A stretch of 60,431 nt of DNA, taken from positions 1-60,431 of the forward strand of contig QKAS01000042.1 in NCBI GenBank assembly GCA_003246295.1, given 5' to 3'. Below the pieces are notes generated by a model. That model did not search any database. It was not told the origin of the DNA and worked only from the letters and a program-made list of their open reading frames with translations. Positions 8,435 through 17,109 of this stretch are shown piece after piece (within the stretch, counting starts at the first letter, position 1; the number at the start of each line of letters is the position of its first letter). Origin of the DNA: Clostridia bacterium. Lineage in GTDB: Bacteria > Bacillota > Clostridia > Lachnospirales > Lachnospiraceae. A program made the position numbers and the translations under genes.

Positions 8435-9659
8435 TTTCAAAGAAACCCTCAATAATATCCATTTCCATTGTTCCATGATATTTATTTACAACTGATCTTA
8501 TATTTCTAATCCCATATCCGTGATTTTTGTTATCATTTTTTATTGATATACATTTTGTATTATCCAGATGGGTGTTGTTTCGAATATAAAGAAATAAGCA
8601 TCCTTTCTCAATGCTGATATGTAGTATTATCTTTCTATCTTCTGCCGTCGAAAAAATACAGGCTTCGATCGCATTATCCAACAGATTTCCAATCAGACTT
8701 GCTGCTTCGATCCCTAAAATTCTAATGTTTTTCGGAATACAAATATTATGAGTGACCTCAATCCCCAGTAATTCTGCTTCTTTAAATTTCTGTTTTAATA
8801 TGTTTTGAAATCCCTGATGACGGCTATATAGAACTCCAGTAGTATTACAGTCTTCAATCAATAAATCAATTTCTTCCAAACAGGGTTCATTTTCATGATG
8901 TACCATTCCCCTTAATGCAATTAATTGATTCTTAAAATCATGTTTTATTTTCTGAAGTTGTTCATTATGTACCTCTACTTCACGATAATATATTTCTCTT
9001 TCTGCATATTGGGCTAGCAGTATCCTATGTTCAAAATGAAGATTGTTTAATGTTCCAAAATGCTGTATTAGTATAAAAAGTATAAAACACACCAATAATA
9101 TCATTAAGTTCATTATAAGATGTATCACAGGAGATGATTGAAGTATATGCTCAATATGGTAGAAACGAATTGCTCTTTCTATAATCCCAATCATCAGTAT
9201 TATTATGATTAAGATACTGCTCACTCTTGTAAATTGGAACAGCCTCACACGATGAATAAGCAGTAGTATGATAAGAAACAAGACACTTTCATATAAGATT
9301 ATCTCGATACTTTTGCTCGTTATGTTTATTATTCTATTCTCATTTACAAGTGAAATGAAAGAATGTGTCAATAGACTTCCCAGAATTCTCGAAAATACAC
9401 ACAGAAAAATATAGAGTAGAATTGCATGTAGTTTAGACGACCATGATTCTTTATAAAATATCATCATTGAAAACAGAATCACAAAAATACTTGGTAGATA
9501 TAACGCTATATTATGGAATGTTCCTGCCATTAGAAATACAGAACATGTAAAGTGTCCCAACATCCAAATTTCTGACATAATATAATCTCTTCTTAAAAAA
9601 ATAATATGTGATAGCCAGAAAATCCAGAGATAATCCAGAAATGATATCAATAAATTCAT
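8406..9659 (-). CDS. AgrC-like GHKL sensor histidine kinase
   Basis: Membrane sensor kinase of the AgrC/GHKL class. Residues 1-200 form about six hydrophobic segments; the phosphorylation site is His240 in IKHDFKNQ, followed by an N-box (LLDNAIEAC) and a G-box (GYGIRN). It starts three bases after the stop of the response-regulator gene, with no clear ribosome site, so it is probably translationally coupled; an internal ATG (residue 28) is possible but would remove the first helix. Its partner is the LytTR regulator upstream. No agrB protease or agrD peptide gene is present in the neighbourhood, so the ligand is unknown. Confidence 0.9.
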   Translation of the reverse strand: MNLLISFLDYLWIFWLSHIIFLRRDYIMSEIWMLGHFTCSVFLMAGTFHNIALYLPSIFVILFSMMIFYKESWSSKLHAILLYIFLCVFSRILGSLLTHSFISLVNENRIINITSKSIEIILYESVLFLIILLLIHRVRLFQFTRVSSILIIIILMIGIIERAIRFYHIEHILQSSPVIHLIMNLMILLVCFILFILIQHFGTLNNLHFEHRILLAQYAEREIYYREVEVHNEQLQKIKHDFKNQLIALRGMVHHENEPCLEEIDLLIEDCNTTGVLYSRHQGFQNILKQKFKEAELLGIEVTHNICIPKNIRILGIEAASLIGNLLDNAIEACIFSTAEDRKIILHISIEKGCLFLYIRNNTHLDNTKCISIKNDNKNHGYGIRNIRSVVNKYHGTMEMDIIEGFFETKIMLCDVL

Positions 9660-9662
9660 GTG

Positions 9663-10361
9663 TTATCTGCAGTATAAAAACAACTGTTTTTCCCTTACCT
9701 TTTTCAGTTTTGTCCTTCCAATAGAAAAAACTGTACCGTCGTATAAGACAACTTCATTTTTTCTAATCAATTTTACATATTCCATATTTACGATATGTGA
9801 ACAACTTACTTCAAGAAAAATTTCATCCTGTAGTCTGTTTAGGATATCTTTCATATTAGAATATGTCTCGTAAATCCCTGTCGCTGTATTGATTGTTACT
9901 TTTCTTTTGTCTTTCTCAAAATAAAAAATATCCCTGCATGGAATATTACAAATACTTTTTTGGTATAAAAATCGAAACCTCTTTCCAGTTTTTTCAAGAT
10001 AGGTATGCGCTTTTTTTATTAGTTCTTCTAGTTTCACTTCAGCAATCGGCTTTAAAATATAATGAAATAAAACAGTATCCAGGGCCTCTTCCATATATCC
10101 CGAATGGCTTGTCTGATAAACAATCAGAGCGCTGATATCCATTTTACGAATTTCTTTTGCCAACTCAATCCCGTTTAAACCTGGCATTTCAATATCCAAC
10201 AAATATAAATCAAAACGAATCTCATTCTCAGAAATACTTTGTAATAGTTCCTTCCCACTTGTAAAGGATTCATACTCACAGACAAGATCCCTTCTCTTCA
10301 TCAGGACACGCTCAATATGGGCCAGGCAGTTGTTACAATCATCACATATAGCAACTCTCAA
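9663..10361 (-). CDS. LytTR-family response regulator
   Basis: Cytoplasmic transcription regulator phosphorylated by the adjacent kinase. The receiver domain has the acidic pair at residues 7-8, phospho-acceptor Asp56 in LLDIEMPG and the conserved Lys of ILKP; the C-terminal half (about 135-230) is a LytTR DNA-binding domain (FLYQKSICNIPCRDIFYFEKD..., ending KVREKQLFLY). The start codon is TTG at 10359-10361 with AAGGA 8-9 nt upstream. It sits 39 nt downstream of the XRE gene in one apparent operon. LytTR proteins usually bind 9-bp direct repeats; one ACAGTTAG near 10780-10787 resembles such a half-site. Confidence 0.92.
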   Translation of the reverse strand: MRVAICDDCNNCLAHIERVLMKRRDLVCEYESFTSGKELLQSISENEIRFDLYLLDIEMPGLNGIELAKEIRKMDISALIVYQTSHSGYMEEALDTVLFHYILKPIAEVKLEELIKKAHTYLEKTGKRFRFLYQKSICNIPCRDIFYFEKDKRKVTINTATGIYETYSNMKDILNRLQDEIFLEVSCSHIVNMEYVKLIRKNEVVLYDGTVFSIGRTKLKKVREKQLFLYCR

Positions 10362-10400
10362 ATTGTTTCTTCCTTATCAACTATTTTAATCACTATCCAT

Positions 10401-10730
10401 TTACTCTTCCATTTCAGTAAATACTTTAATAAATTGATAGAGTCTGTCCAACTTATTTTTTGGATATTTTTGAACAAGCTTCAGGATTTCTTCTTCATAT
10501 GCTGATTTTTTATCCTCAACTTGATCCATTAACATAAAATCCAATGTCATACCAAGTTCATTAGCCAGACAAATCAATACATTGACTCCAGGATTTGCTC
10601 TGGAGTTTTCAATATTTCCCAGATATTGTGGCGTTATTGATAATTTCTCTGCCAACTGTGCCTGTGTCATTTTCCTCTTTTTTCTGGCTTCCTTTATTTT
10701 CTGTCCAAGTTCAATATTGTAAGATGTCAT
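10401..10730 (-). CDS. XRE-family helix-turn-helix regulator
   Basis: Small DNA-binding protein, 109 residues: an N-terminal HTH_3 domain (residues about 6-62, with QAQLAEKLSITPQYLGNIE as the recognition region) and a helical tail of about 45 residues. The ATG at 10728-10730 has AAGGAG 6 nt upstream. It is the first gene of the operon with the LytTR regulator and the GHKL kinase. A 37-bp dyad lies just upstream of its -10 element; self-regulation through that dyad is an inference. Confidence 0.9.
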   Translation of the reverse strand: MTSYNIELGQKIKEARKKRKMTQAQLAEKLSITPQYLGNIENSRANPGVNVLICLANELGMTLDFMLMDQVEDKKSAYEEEILKLVQKYPKNKLDRLYQFIKVFTEMEE

Positions 10731-10788
10731 AGATACTCCTTATCAAAATCAAGTATCTTTATTGTAATGAATTATATGTACAGTTAGA

Positions 10789-10825
10789 ACAAACTATTAG
10801 GATAGTATCTATCGTAATAGTTTGT
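10789..10825. promoter_or_regulatory. 37-bp near-perfect dyad over the XRE operon promoter
   Basis: ACAAACTATTA (10789-10799) and TAATAGTTTGT (10815-10825) are perfect arms; the inside continues as GATAG-TAT-CTATC, with a single G/G mismatch at 10800/10814. Neither side has a T-run, so it is an operator-like site. A minus-strand TATAAT lies at 10771-10776, which places the dyad on and upstream of the -35 region. The rest of the 10731-11063 gap holds this promoter and the PPTase terminator; I see no gene in it. Confidence 0.7.
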
Positions 10826-11017
10826 GTTTGATGAACAGATTAGCAAAAAGATATGTCGAAGACTGTTTGCCTTTTATCTGAAGAAGTCAGATAGATTTGA
10901 GATAATCATTGGTTATACTGTATTAAAAGGCATTCATTTTACTTCTGTTTTTGTTGCTTATTACATAAACAGAGTATATCAGAAATTAGTACTATTTTCC
11001 TATCAACGTAAAAATCA

Positions 11018-11056
11018 GACAGGATTCAGTAATAATCTGCATTACCGAACCCTGTC
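11018..11056 (-). terminator. terminator of the apt-relA-hisS-aspS-PPTase operon
   Basis: GACAGGATTCAGTAAT (11018-11033) pairs with ATTACCGAACCCTGTC (11041-11056) with two wobble positions; the minus strand continues TGATTTTTACG. It sits directly after the PPTase stop. Confidence 0.8.
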
Positions 11057-11063
11057 CACTATT

Positions 11064-11741
11064 TTAGCTATGATCTGTTTGTACTTTATGATATTGAATA
11101 TTATTTGTTATTCCTGCTTTGCAACAGATAGAAATCATATAACCTTCCGGTTCTTCCATTTCCCAAAACTGAACTGGCATAATCTGACTCTTAATCATAA
11201 GTTTCTTTGAATTCAGATCCATGTTAAACTCCGACAATTCTCTATTTAGCCCTTCTCCTGTGAATTTCACATAACTTTCTTTTCTTGTCCAGATTCTGGT
11301 AAATAAACGATCCTGTTTTATTCCTTGCTGTAATTGCATCAGCTGATCCAATTCGGTCTTTGCAAAAAAACGTTTTGCAACTCTCAAATCAGCTCTTCTG
11401 ATCTGCAGGATATCTGCGCCGATACTGTTTTCCCAATTTACTGCACAGATGGCATATTTCCCAGCATGGGATAAAGAAAAGTGAAATTCATGAAACCCTT
11501 TCAGATAAGGTTTTCCTGATGCTTCATAACCTATCTGCAGCTTTTCCACATCCTGTGCGGCTGGTGAATAACAAATCAGTGCTCTCTCCAGTGCATAATA
11601 TGCAGCTACACTTCTCATCTGGTCCGTATGATGTTTATAACGACTTGTTCTGTTCTGTCTGTCTTCAGGCATTCTCTGATAAATTTCATGATAGAGTTCT
11701 TCAGACATTTCATCAATACAGACAGCATAAACGCAACTCAT
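11064..11741 (-). CDS. 4'-phosphopantetheinyl transferase, Sfp type
   Basis: Transfers phosphopantetheine from CoA to carrier-protein serines. The Sfp pattern is clear: SLSHAGKYAICAV, IGADILQI (Sfp has GIDIE), AKRFFAKTEL and WTRKESYVKFTGEGL. Two of the three Mg2+-binding acids are present (Asp of GAD, Glu of KES); the middle one is Leu here. At 225 residues it has the normal length. The ATG is 6 nt after the aspS stop and the gene ends the operon. No NRPS or PKS gene is in the window, so the target carrier is unknown; fatty-acid ACP or a distant cluster is possible. Confidence 0.85.
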   Translation of the reverse strand: MSCVYAVCIDEMSEELYHEIYQRMPEDRQNRTSRYKHHTDQMRSVAAYYALERALICYSPAAQDVEKLQIGYEASGKPYLKGFHEFHFSLSHAGKYAICAVNWENSIGADILQIRRADLRVAKRFFAKTELDQLMQLQQGIKQDRLFTRIWTRKESYVKFTGEGLNRELSEFNMDLNSKKLMIKSQIMPVQFWEMEEPEGYMISICCKAGITNNIQYHKVQTDHS

Positions 11742-11747
11742 AGCTTC

Positions 11748-13574
11748 CTATTCTTCCTCAGATGTAATATTTTTTGCTGATGAATCTGTTTCTGCCAGAT
11801 TGATTTTCAGATATAATTCATCAAGCTGAACCTCATCTACCACATTAGGGGCATCTGTCATCAGACAGGATGCATCTTTTACTTTCGGGAATGCGATAAC
11901 TTCTCTGATGCTGTCAGCACCTACCATGAGCATAACAAGACGGTCAAGGCCATATGCCAGTCCTGCATGCGGCGGTACTCCATATTTAAATGCATTTAGC
12001 AAAAATCCAAATCGTTCATATGCTTCTTCTTTTGTAAAACCTAATACTTCAAACATTTTTTCCTGAATATCATTCTGGAAGATTCTAACGCTTCCACCAC
12101 CAAGCTCTGTTCCATTTAAGACAATATCGTATGCTTTGGCTCTGACTTTTGCCGGATCTGTTTCTAAGTACTGAAGGTCTTCATCCATTGGCATTGTAAA
12201 TGGATGATGCATTGCAGTAAATCTGTTTGCATCTTCATTCCACTCAAGTAGCGGGAACTCTGTAACCCAAACAAAATTGAACTGATTCTTATCGAGAATG
12301 CCAAGATTTCTTGCAATTTCAAGACGAAGATTTCCAAGCACATCCCAAACTACTTTATTTGAATCTGCTGCAAAGAAAAGAAGATCTCCAGGCTTCGCAT
12401 TCATAATTTTGATAATGGGAGTCAATTCTTCCTCTGTCATAAATTTTGAAAAAGAAGACTTATAAGTACCATCTTCCATAATTGCCAGATATGCAAGACC
12501 TTTTGCCCCATATCCTTTTGCAAAATCAACTAACGCATCAATTTTCTTTCTTGGCATATCAGCTTGTCCGCTTGCATTAATACCACGTACACTGCCACCC
12601 TGTTCAATTGCCTGTGTAAACACAGAAAAACCGCATCCTTTTACAAGTTCTGAAATATCACTTAATTCCATTCCAAATCGTGTATCAGGCTTGTCTGATC
12701 CATATCTATTCATAGCATCAATCCAGGTAATTCTTGGGATTGGAAGCGATACATCCACACCAATCGTTTCCTGGAATACTTTTTTAATCAGTTTTTCATT
12801 GACTGCAATCACGTCATCTACATCAACAAAAGATAACTCCATATCAATCTGTGTAAATTCAGGCTGTCTGTCTGCACGCAGATCTTCATCACGGAAACAT
12901 TTTACAATCTGAAAATATCTATCATAACCGGAGCACATTAAAAGCTGTTTAAACAGCTGTGGTGACTGTGGGAGCGCATAAAATTCACCCGGATGAACCC
13001 TGCTTGGTACCAGATAATCTCTTGCACCTTCTGGTGTACTCTTTGTCAGCATAGGCGTTTCGATTTCTAAAAATCCTTCCTGTGCCAGAAAAAGACGGAC
13101 TGTTGTAGCTACGTGACTTCTCATAATGATATTCTTCTGTAAGTCAGGTCTTCTAAGATCCAGATATCTGTATTTGAGCCTTAACTCTTCTTTTGTTTTG
13201 GAATTTTCTTCGATTGGAAAAGGTGGTGTTTCAGCTTCTGATAAAACTCTGAGTTCAAGCGCTCTGATTTCAATATCGCCGGTTTCCAAACTGTCATTGG
13301 CAGCACCACTTCTCTTTTCTACTGTTCCAGTCACAGCAATCACATATTCGCTTCTGAGTTTTCCTGCTTTTTCAAACATCTCAGATGCAATATCACTTTC
13401 TTCAAAAATAATCTGAAGCAGTCCTGATCTATCTCTTAAATCGACAAACACCAGACCACCTTTGTTTCTCTGCTTCTGTACCCATCCCATGATGGTAACA
13501 ATCTCACCAATATTCTGACTTGTAAGTTCTGTACATCTATGGGTTCTTTTCATGCCCTTCATTGACTCTGCCAT
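11748..13574 (-). CDS. aspS: aspartyl-tRNA synthetase
   Basis: Charges tRNA-Asp (and possibly tRNA-Asn if non-discriminating). Class II synthetase of bacterial type, 608 residues: N-terminal anticodon-binding OB fold (VTIMGWVQKQRNKGGLVFVDLRDRSG), catalytic motif 2 (FRDEDLRADRQPEFTQIDME), an inserted GAD domain about 280-420, and motif 3 (GLAYGLDRLVMLM). ATG at 13572-13574 with GGAGG 6-7 nt upstream. It follows hisS by 32 nt, the usual hisS-aspS pair. Confidence 0.97.
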   Translation of the reverse strand: MAESMKGMKRTHRCTELTSQNIGEIVTIMGWVQKQRNKGGLVFVDLRDRSGLLQIIFEESDIASEMFEKAGKLRSEYVIAVTGTVEKRSGAANDSLETGDIEIRALELRVLSEAETPPFPIEENSKTKEELRLKYRYLDLRRPDLQKNIIMRSHVATTVRLFLAQEGFLEIETPMLTKSTPEGARDYLVPSRVHPGEFYALPQSPQLFKQLLMCSGYDRYFQIVKCFRDEDLRADRQPEFTQIDMELSFVDVDDVIAVNEKLIKKVFQETIGVDVSLPIPRITWIDAMNRYGSDKPDTRFGMELSDISELVKGCGFSVFTQAIEQGGSVRGINASGQADMPRKKIDALVDFAKGYGAKGLAYLAIMEDGTYKSSFSKFMTEEELTPIIKIMNAKPGDLLFFAADSNKVVWDVLGNLRLEIARNLGILDKNQFNFVWVTEFPLLEWNEDANRFTAMHHPFTMPMDEDLQYLETDPAKVRAKAYDIVLNGTELGGGSVRIFQNDIQEKMFEVLGFTKEEAYERFGFLLNAFKYGVPPHAGLAYGLDRLVMLMVGADSIREVIAFPKVKDASCLMTDAPNVVDEVQLDELYLKINLAETDSSAKNITSEEE

Positions 13575-13606
13575 ACGATTCCTCCAAATTTACTTGTATC
13601 CACAGA

Positions 13607-14866
13607 CTATGCCAGTGGTGTTTTATAAAATTCCTTGAATTCCTGATAGCCTTCTTTTGTAAGCTGCTCCTTTTGGAATTTTTTATTTTTGTTCATTTTA
13701 GCAACCAATACCTGGATTCCTTTTTCCCGTTCCTCACCAGCTTGCTTTAAAATATCGCATAACTCATCCGCAGGAACATCTTTCTCAACCAAAAATGCTT
13801 TTTTCAATTTTTGTGTTGGAGGCTGGTATCCTTTATCCAATAATATCGTCACGATTCTTTCGAAGCCAATCGAAAAACCGCATGCAGGTGTATCCATTCC
13901 CGTGAATTTTCCAATCATCTGATCATATCTGCCGCCGCCGGCAACACTGCTTCCAAACTCTGGCATTTCAATTTCAAAAATCGTGCCTGTATAGTAAGAC
14001 ATTCCTCTGACCAGCGTTGGATCAAATAACACTTCAAAATCTGCCTGTGCACATGAAATAACGCTTGTTATTATTTCTTTCAGACTACTCATTACTTCTT
14101 CATCAAGATATCCTAACAATTTACCAGCTAAATAGGTAAGTGCATCTTCTGCGACTGTCATTTCTTCAAATAAAAGGCGGTACTTATCAACACCTGTTTG
14201 ATCAAATCCACTCTCCATCAGCTCTTTAGCCACACCATCTATGCCTATTTTATCCATTTTATCAAGAATAATAAAAACGGTGTCATGATCCTGGTCCTTA
14301 AATCCACTATAGGATGCCATTGCTTTTAAAATTTTTCTGTCGTTCACTCTGATTTTGAATCCATGAAATCCAACTCTTCCAAGAAGTGTACTTGTTGCAA
14401 GCATCAATTCGATTTCAGCCAGACTGGTTGCTTCCCCCAAAATATCGATATCGCACTGGTAAAACTGGCGAAAACGTCCTTTTTGAGGTCTGTCTGCACG
14501 AAATACACTTCCTATTTGTAATGCTTTAAATGGCATTGGCAGCTGACCTGCATTATTTGAAAAATAACGCGCAAGCGGAACTGTCAAATCATAACGAAGT
14601 CCACTATCTACCAAATCTGCCTCTGTTTTTGCTGTTTCCAGGTTTAGTTTTTCACCACGTTTTAACACTTTAAAAATCAGTTTTTCATTCTCACCGCCCT
14701 GTTTGTTACTCAGGTTCTCTATATGTTCTACACAGGGTGTTTCCACTGAGGAAAATCCAAATCTTCCATAAGTTTCCTTGATGAGTCCGATCAGATAATC
14801 CCTAATCTGCATTTCTGCAGGGAGGATATCTTTCATTCCTGTCACGGGCTTTTTACTCAACGCCAT
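13607..14866 (-). CDS. hisS: histidyl-tRNA synthetase
   Basis: Charges tRNA-His; class II enzyme of 419 residues. Seen: KPVTGMKDILP at the N terminus, motif 2 region (FRADRPQKGRFRQFYQCDIDILG), the histidine-specific VRGMSYYTGTIFEIE segment and ACGFSIGFERI (motif 3), then an anticodon-binding domain. The start is ATG 14864-14866 (MALSKKP), chosen because AAGGAG lies 6 nt upstream; a frame opening 36 nt earlier lacks a site. Between hemZ and aspS in one operon. No T-box precedes it. Confidence 0.97.
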   Translation of the reverse strand: MALSKKPVTGMKDILPAEMQIRDYLIGLIKETYGRFGFSSVETPCVEHIENLSNKQGGENEKLIFKVLKRGEKLNLETAKTEADLVDSGLRYDLTVPLARYFSNNAGQLPMPFKALQIGSVFRADRPQKGRFRQFYQCDIDILGEATSLAEIELMLATSTLLGRVGFHGFKIRVNDRKILKAMASYSGFKDQDHDTVFIILDKMDKIGIDGVAKELMESGFDQTGVDKYRLLFEEMTVAEDALTYLAGKLLGYLDEEVMSSLKEIITSVISCAQADFEVLFDPTLVRGMSYYTGTIFEIEMPEFGSSVAGGGRYDQMIGKFTGMDTPACGFSIGFERIVTILLDKGYQPPTQKLKKAFLVEKDVPADELCDILKQAGEEREKGIQVLVAKMNKNKKFQKEQLTKEGYQEFKEFYKTPLA

Positions 14867-14926
14867 GCTATTCTCCTTCTCTTTTGTTGCTATTTGCTTC
14901 AATAGTTTATATTACAACGATTTTTT

Positions 14927-16402
14927 CTATATCTCAATACAAAATAACTTCTTTTTTCGCTCTATCATTTCATCAATCTGTTCTATATATAATTTTGGAT
15001 CTTTCACATTATCAGCGCGTTCAATTCTTCCATCTTCATATACTACTTTTGAAATACTTCCGGCTCCCAGTGCCATAATAGACTGTTTTTCCTCCATAAT
15101 CAATATATTATAGAGTCCATGCTTTCCAGGTTTTGAATACCCAACATTTTCAAAATTCCCAGCCATGTTTTTCTGTCTGTAAAGATAATAAGGGACCATT
15201 CCCATATCGTGTGCTGCCATACTAGCAATTCCTATGGTCTCATTTGTATTTTTTAATGTCCAAAGTCCATTCTTTTCAATCCATTCATGAAGTTTGGATG
15301 CTCTTTTTATCGCAAGTGAATGAACTGTAAGACTATCAGGTGACAGCTTCTTAATTTCCTCCATGGTGTTTGATACATCTTCTTGCGTCTCTCCAGGCAA
15401 TCCAAGAATCAGATCCATATTTATATTTTCAAATCCTGCTTCTCTTGCTGCATAATAAGCATCTTTTACTTGACCTACGCCGTGACCTCTTCCAATGATG
15501 CGAAGCGTTTCTTCTTTCATAGTCTGAGGATTGACTGAAATTCTCTCAACACCATATTGCTTCATAATCTTGAGCTTCTCTTTTGTAATGCTATCTGCTC
15601 TCCCCGCTTCTACAGTAAATTCCTTCACAGATTCAAAATCAAAAGAGGTTGTGAGCTTCTTAAGAAGTCTTTCCAGTTGTATCTCATTCAGTGTGGTCGG
15701 TGTTCCTCCTCCTATATAAACGCTCGTCAGAGTTTGCGTTTTCATACTATTTGCAACAAAATCAATTTCTTTTTCTAGTGCATCCAGATAGTCTTCAACT
15801 TTTGTTTTCCAAACTCCAATTGGATAAGATGTAAATGAACAATACAGGCATGTGGTCGGGCAGAATGGGATTCCTATATAAATGCTGTATCCATTCTGAT
15901 AATTGACAGCACTTAAAATCTGTAATTCTCTATCTGCAATTTCGATTGATAGTTTTGCTTTCTCATCATTTAACAGATAGGTATCCTTCATGAAGTGAAA
16001 AACATCTTCCTTCGAATTGCCCTCTTCCAGCAATGTCATTGGTATCTTTGTTGGTCTGATTCCCGTCAGTGTCCCCCAGGGTAACACCTGCCCTGAAATT
16101 TCCGACAGGATGTGATACATCGCCTGCTTGAGTATATTTCTATATTGTGTTCTGTCCGTATGCGGTTCTATCGCTATCTCAAAACTTTTGTCTCCCTGAT
16201 AAGAGCGCACACAAAGCAGATGATTATATTCTGTTTTTTGTTCTTCGTCCTCAAATTCAATGTCTAAAAATAAGTCCCTATACACAAAGCAAGATGATTC
16301 TTCTTTAAGAATCACCTTTACTTCCTCTTCTGGATAAAATGCCTTTACCAGAGAGTGTATATCATATTCATATTGTCTTTTATTGATTGTAACAAGTAGC
16401 AT
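14927..16402 (-). CDS. hemZ: HemZ-type oxygen-independent coproporphyrinogen oxidase-like radical SAM protein
   Basis: Radical SAM enzyme related to coproporphyrinogen III dehydrogenase. The cluster motif CPTTCLYCSF, preceded by GIPF, is followed by VYIGGGTPT and NMDLILGLPGET, as in the HemN/HemZ family; the N-terminal 160 residues are HemZ-specific (WGTLTGIRPTKIP). The start is the ATG at 16400-16402 (AGGAG 7 nt upstream); a TTG at 16441 would extend it by 13 residues and overlap the MBL stop as TTGA but has no site. Whether it makes haem here or is one of the many HemN-like proteins with another role cannot be told from sequence. Confidence 0.88.
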   Translation of the reverse strand: MLLVTINKRQYEYDIHSLVKAFYPEEEVKVILKEESSCFVYRDLFLDIEFEDEEQKTEYNHLLCVRSYQGDKSFEIAIEPHTDRTQYRNILKQAMYHILSEISGQVLPWGTLTGIRPTKIPMTLLEEGNSKEDVFHFMKDTYLLNDEKAKLSIEIADRELQILSAVNYQNGYSIYIGIPFCPTTCLYCSFTSYPIGVWKTKVEDYLDALEKEIDFVANSMKTQTLTSVYIGGGTPTTLNEIQLERLLKKLTTSFDFESVKEFTVEAGRADSITKEKLKIMKQYGVERISVNPQTMKEETLRIIGRGHGVGQVKDAYYAAREAGFENINMDLILGLPGETQEDVSNTMEEIKKLSPDSLTVHSLAIKRASKLHEWIEKNGLWTLKNTNETIGIASMAAHDMGMVPYYLYRQKNMAGNFENVGYSKPGKHGLYNILIMEEKQSIMALGAGSISKVVYEDGRIERADNVKDPKLYIEQIDEMIERKKKLFCIEI

Positions 16403-16437
16403 TCCCATGCTCCTATCTAATGATTCTATCGCTATGT

Positions 16438-17079
16438 TCAAAAAAACGGGTTATACTGTTTCTCATGTCCGATTGTGGTTGCATCTCCGTGCCCGGGATA
16501 TACCCTGGTTTCCTCTGGAAGAACAAACAATTTTTCAGTGACAGACCTTCCAAGTAATGCACCGTTTCCTGTTGGAAGATCACTTCTTCCGACAGATTCT
16601 TCAAATAAAGTATCGCCACTAATCAGCAGTCCCGCATCTTCAATATAATAACAACAACTTCCTGCTGTGTGTCCTGGTGTCGCAATCAGCTTGATTTTAA
16701 TATCTGCACACTCAATGACAGCTCCATCTTCAAGGTAGTGATCCACTTTTACTGTGTAAGGACGTCCGACCTGATCAGAAACATTCAACGCTGGATCCTC
16801 TAATAGACTCTTTTCACCCATATATGCATAAATTGGGGCTTCTGATAATTTTTTTAAAGATTTACAGCCGAAAATATGATCAAAATGTCCATGTGTTAAC
16901 AGGATTGCGCGGATGATGAATCCTTCTTCCGTTAGCTTTTGATAAATCTGTTCTCCGTGATCAGCTGGATCGATACAAATAATATCTTTGCTTCCCTCAC
17001 GATAAACAAAATAGAAATTTGTCTGAACGCTGCCAATCATCATTTTTCCTATCTTTACTTCAGACATAGGGGGTACCAT
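16438..17079 (-). CDS. metallo-beta-lactamase-fold hydrolase (glyoxalase II-like)
   Basis: Probable thioester hydrolase of the YcbL/GloB-like group, 213 residues. Metal ligands are clear: THGHFDHI (HxHxDH), GHTAGS with the third His, SGDTLF with the bridging Asp, and a late YPGHGD. A gloA-like VOC protein opens the same operon, so a joint role in removing reactive aldehydes is plausible but unproven. Start ATG 17077-17079 with AAGGA 5 nt upstream; the ATG four codons later is an alternative. In Clostridia this gene is typically found between relA and hemZ, as here. Confidence 0.85.
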   Translation of the reverse strand: MVPPMSEVKIGKMMIGSVQTNFYFVYREGSKDIICIDPADHGEQIYQKLTEEGFIIRAILLTHGHFDHIFGCKSLKKLSEAPIYAYMGEKSLLEDPALNVSDQVGRPYTVKVDHYLEDGAVIECADIKIKLIATPGHTAGSCCYYIEDAGLLISGDTLFEESVGRSDLPTGNGALLGRSVTEKLFVLPEETRVYPGHGDATTIGHEKQYNPFF

Positions 17080-17109
17080 ACCTTTCCTTAAACTCCAATG
17101 TATGATAAC

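Noticed and set aside
10824..11210. 128-codon plus-strand frame across the dyad and the end of the PPTase gene
   Set aside because: No ribosome site or family pattern; it runs antisense through a terminator and into PPTase coding DNA.
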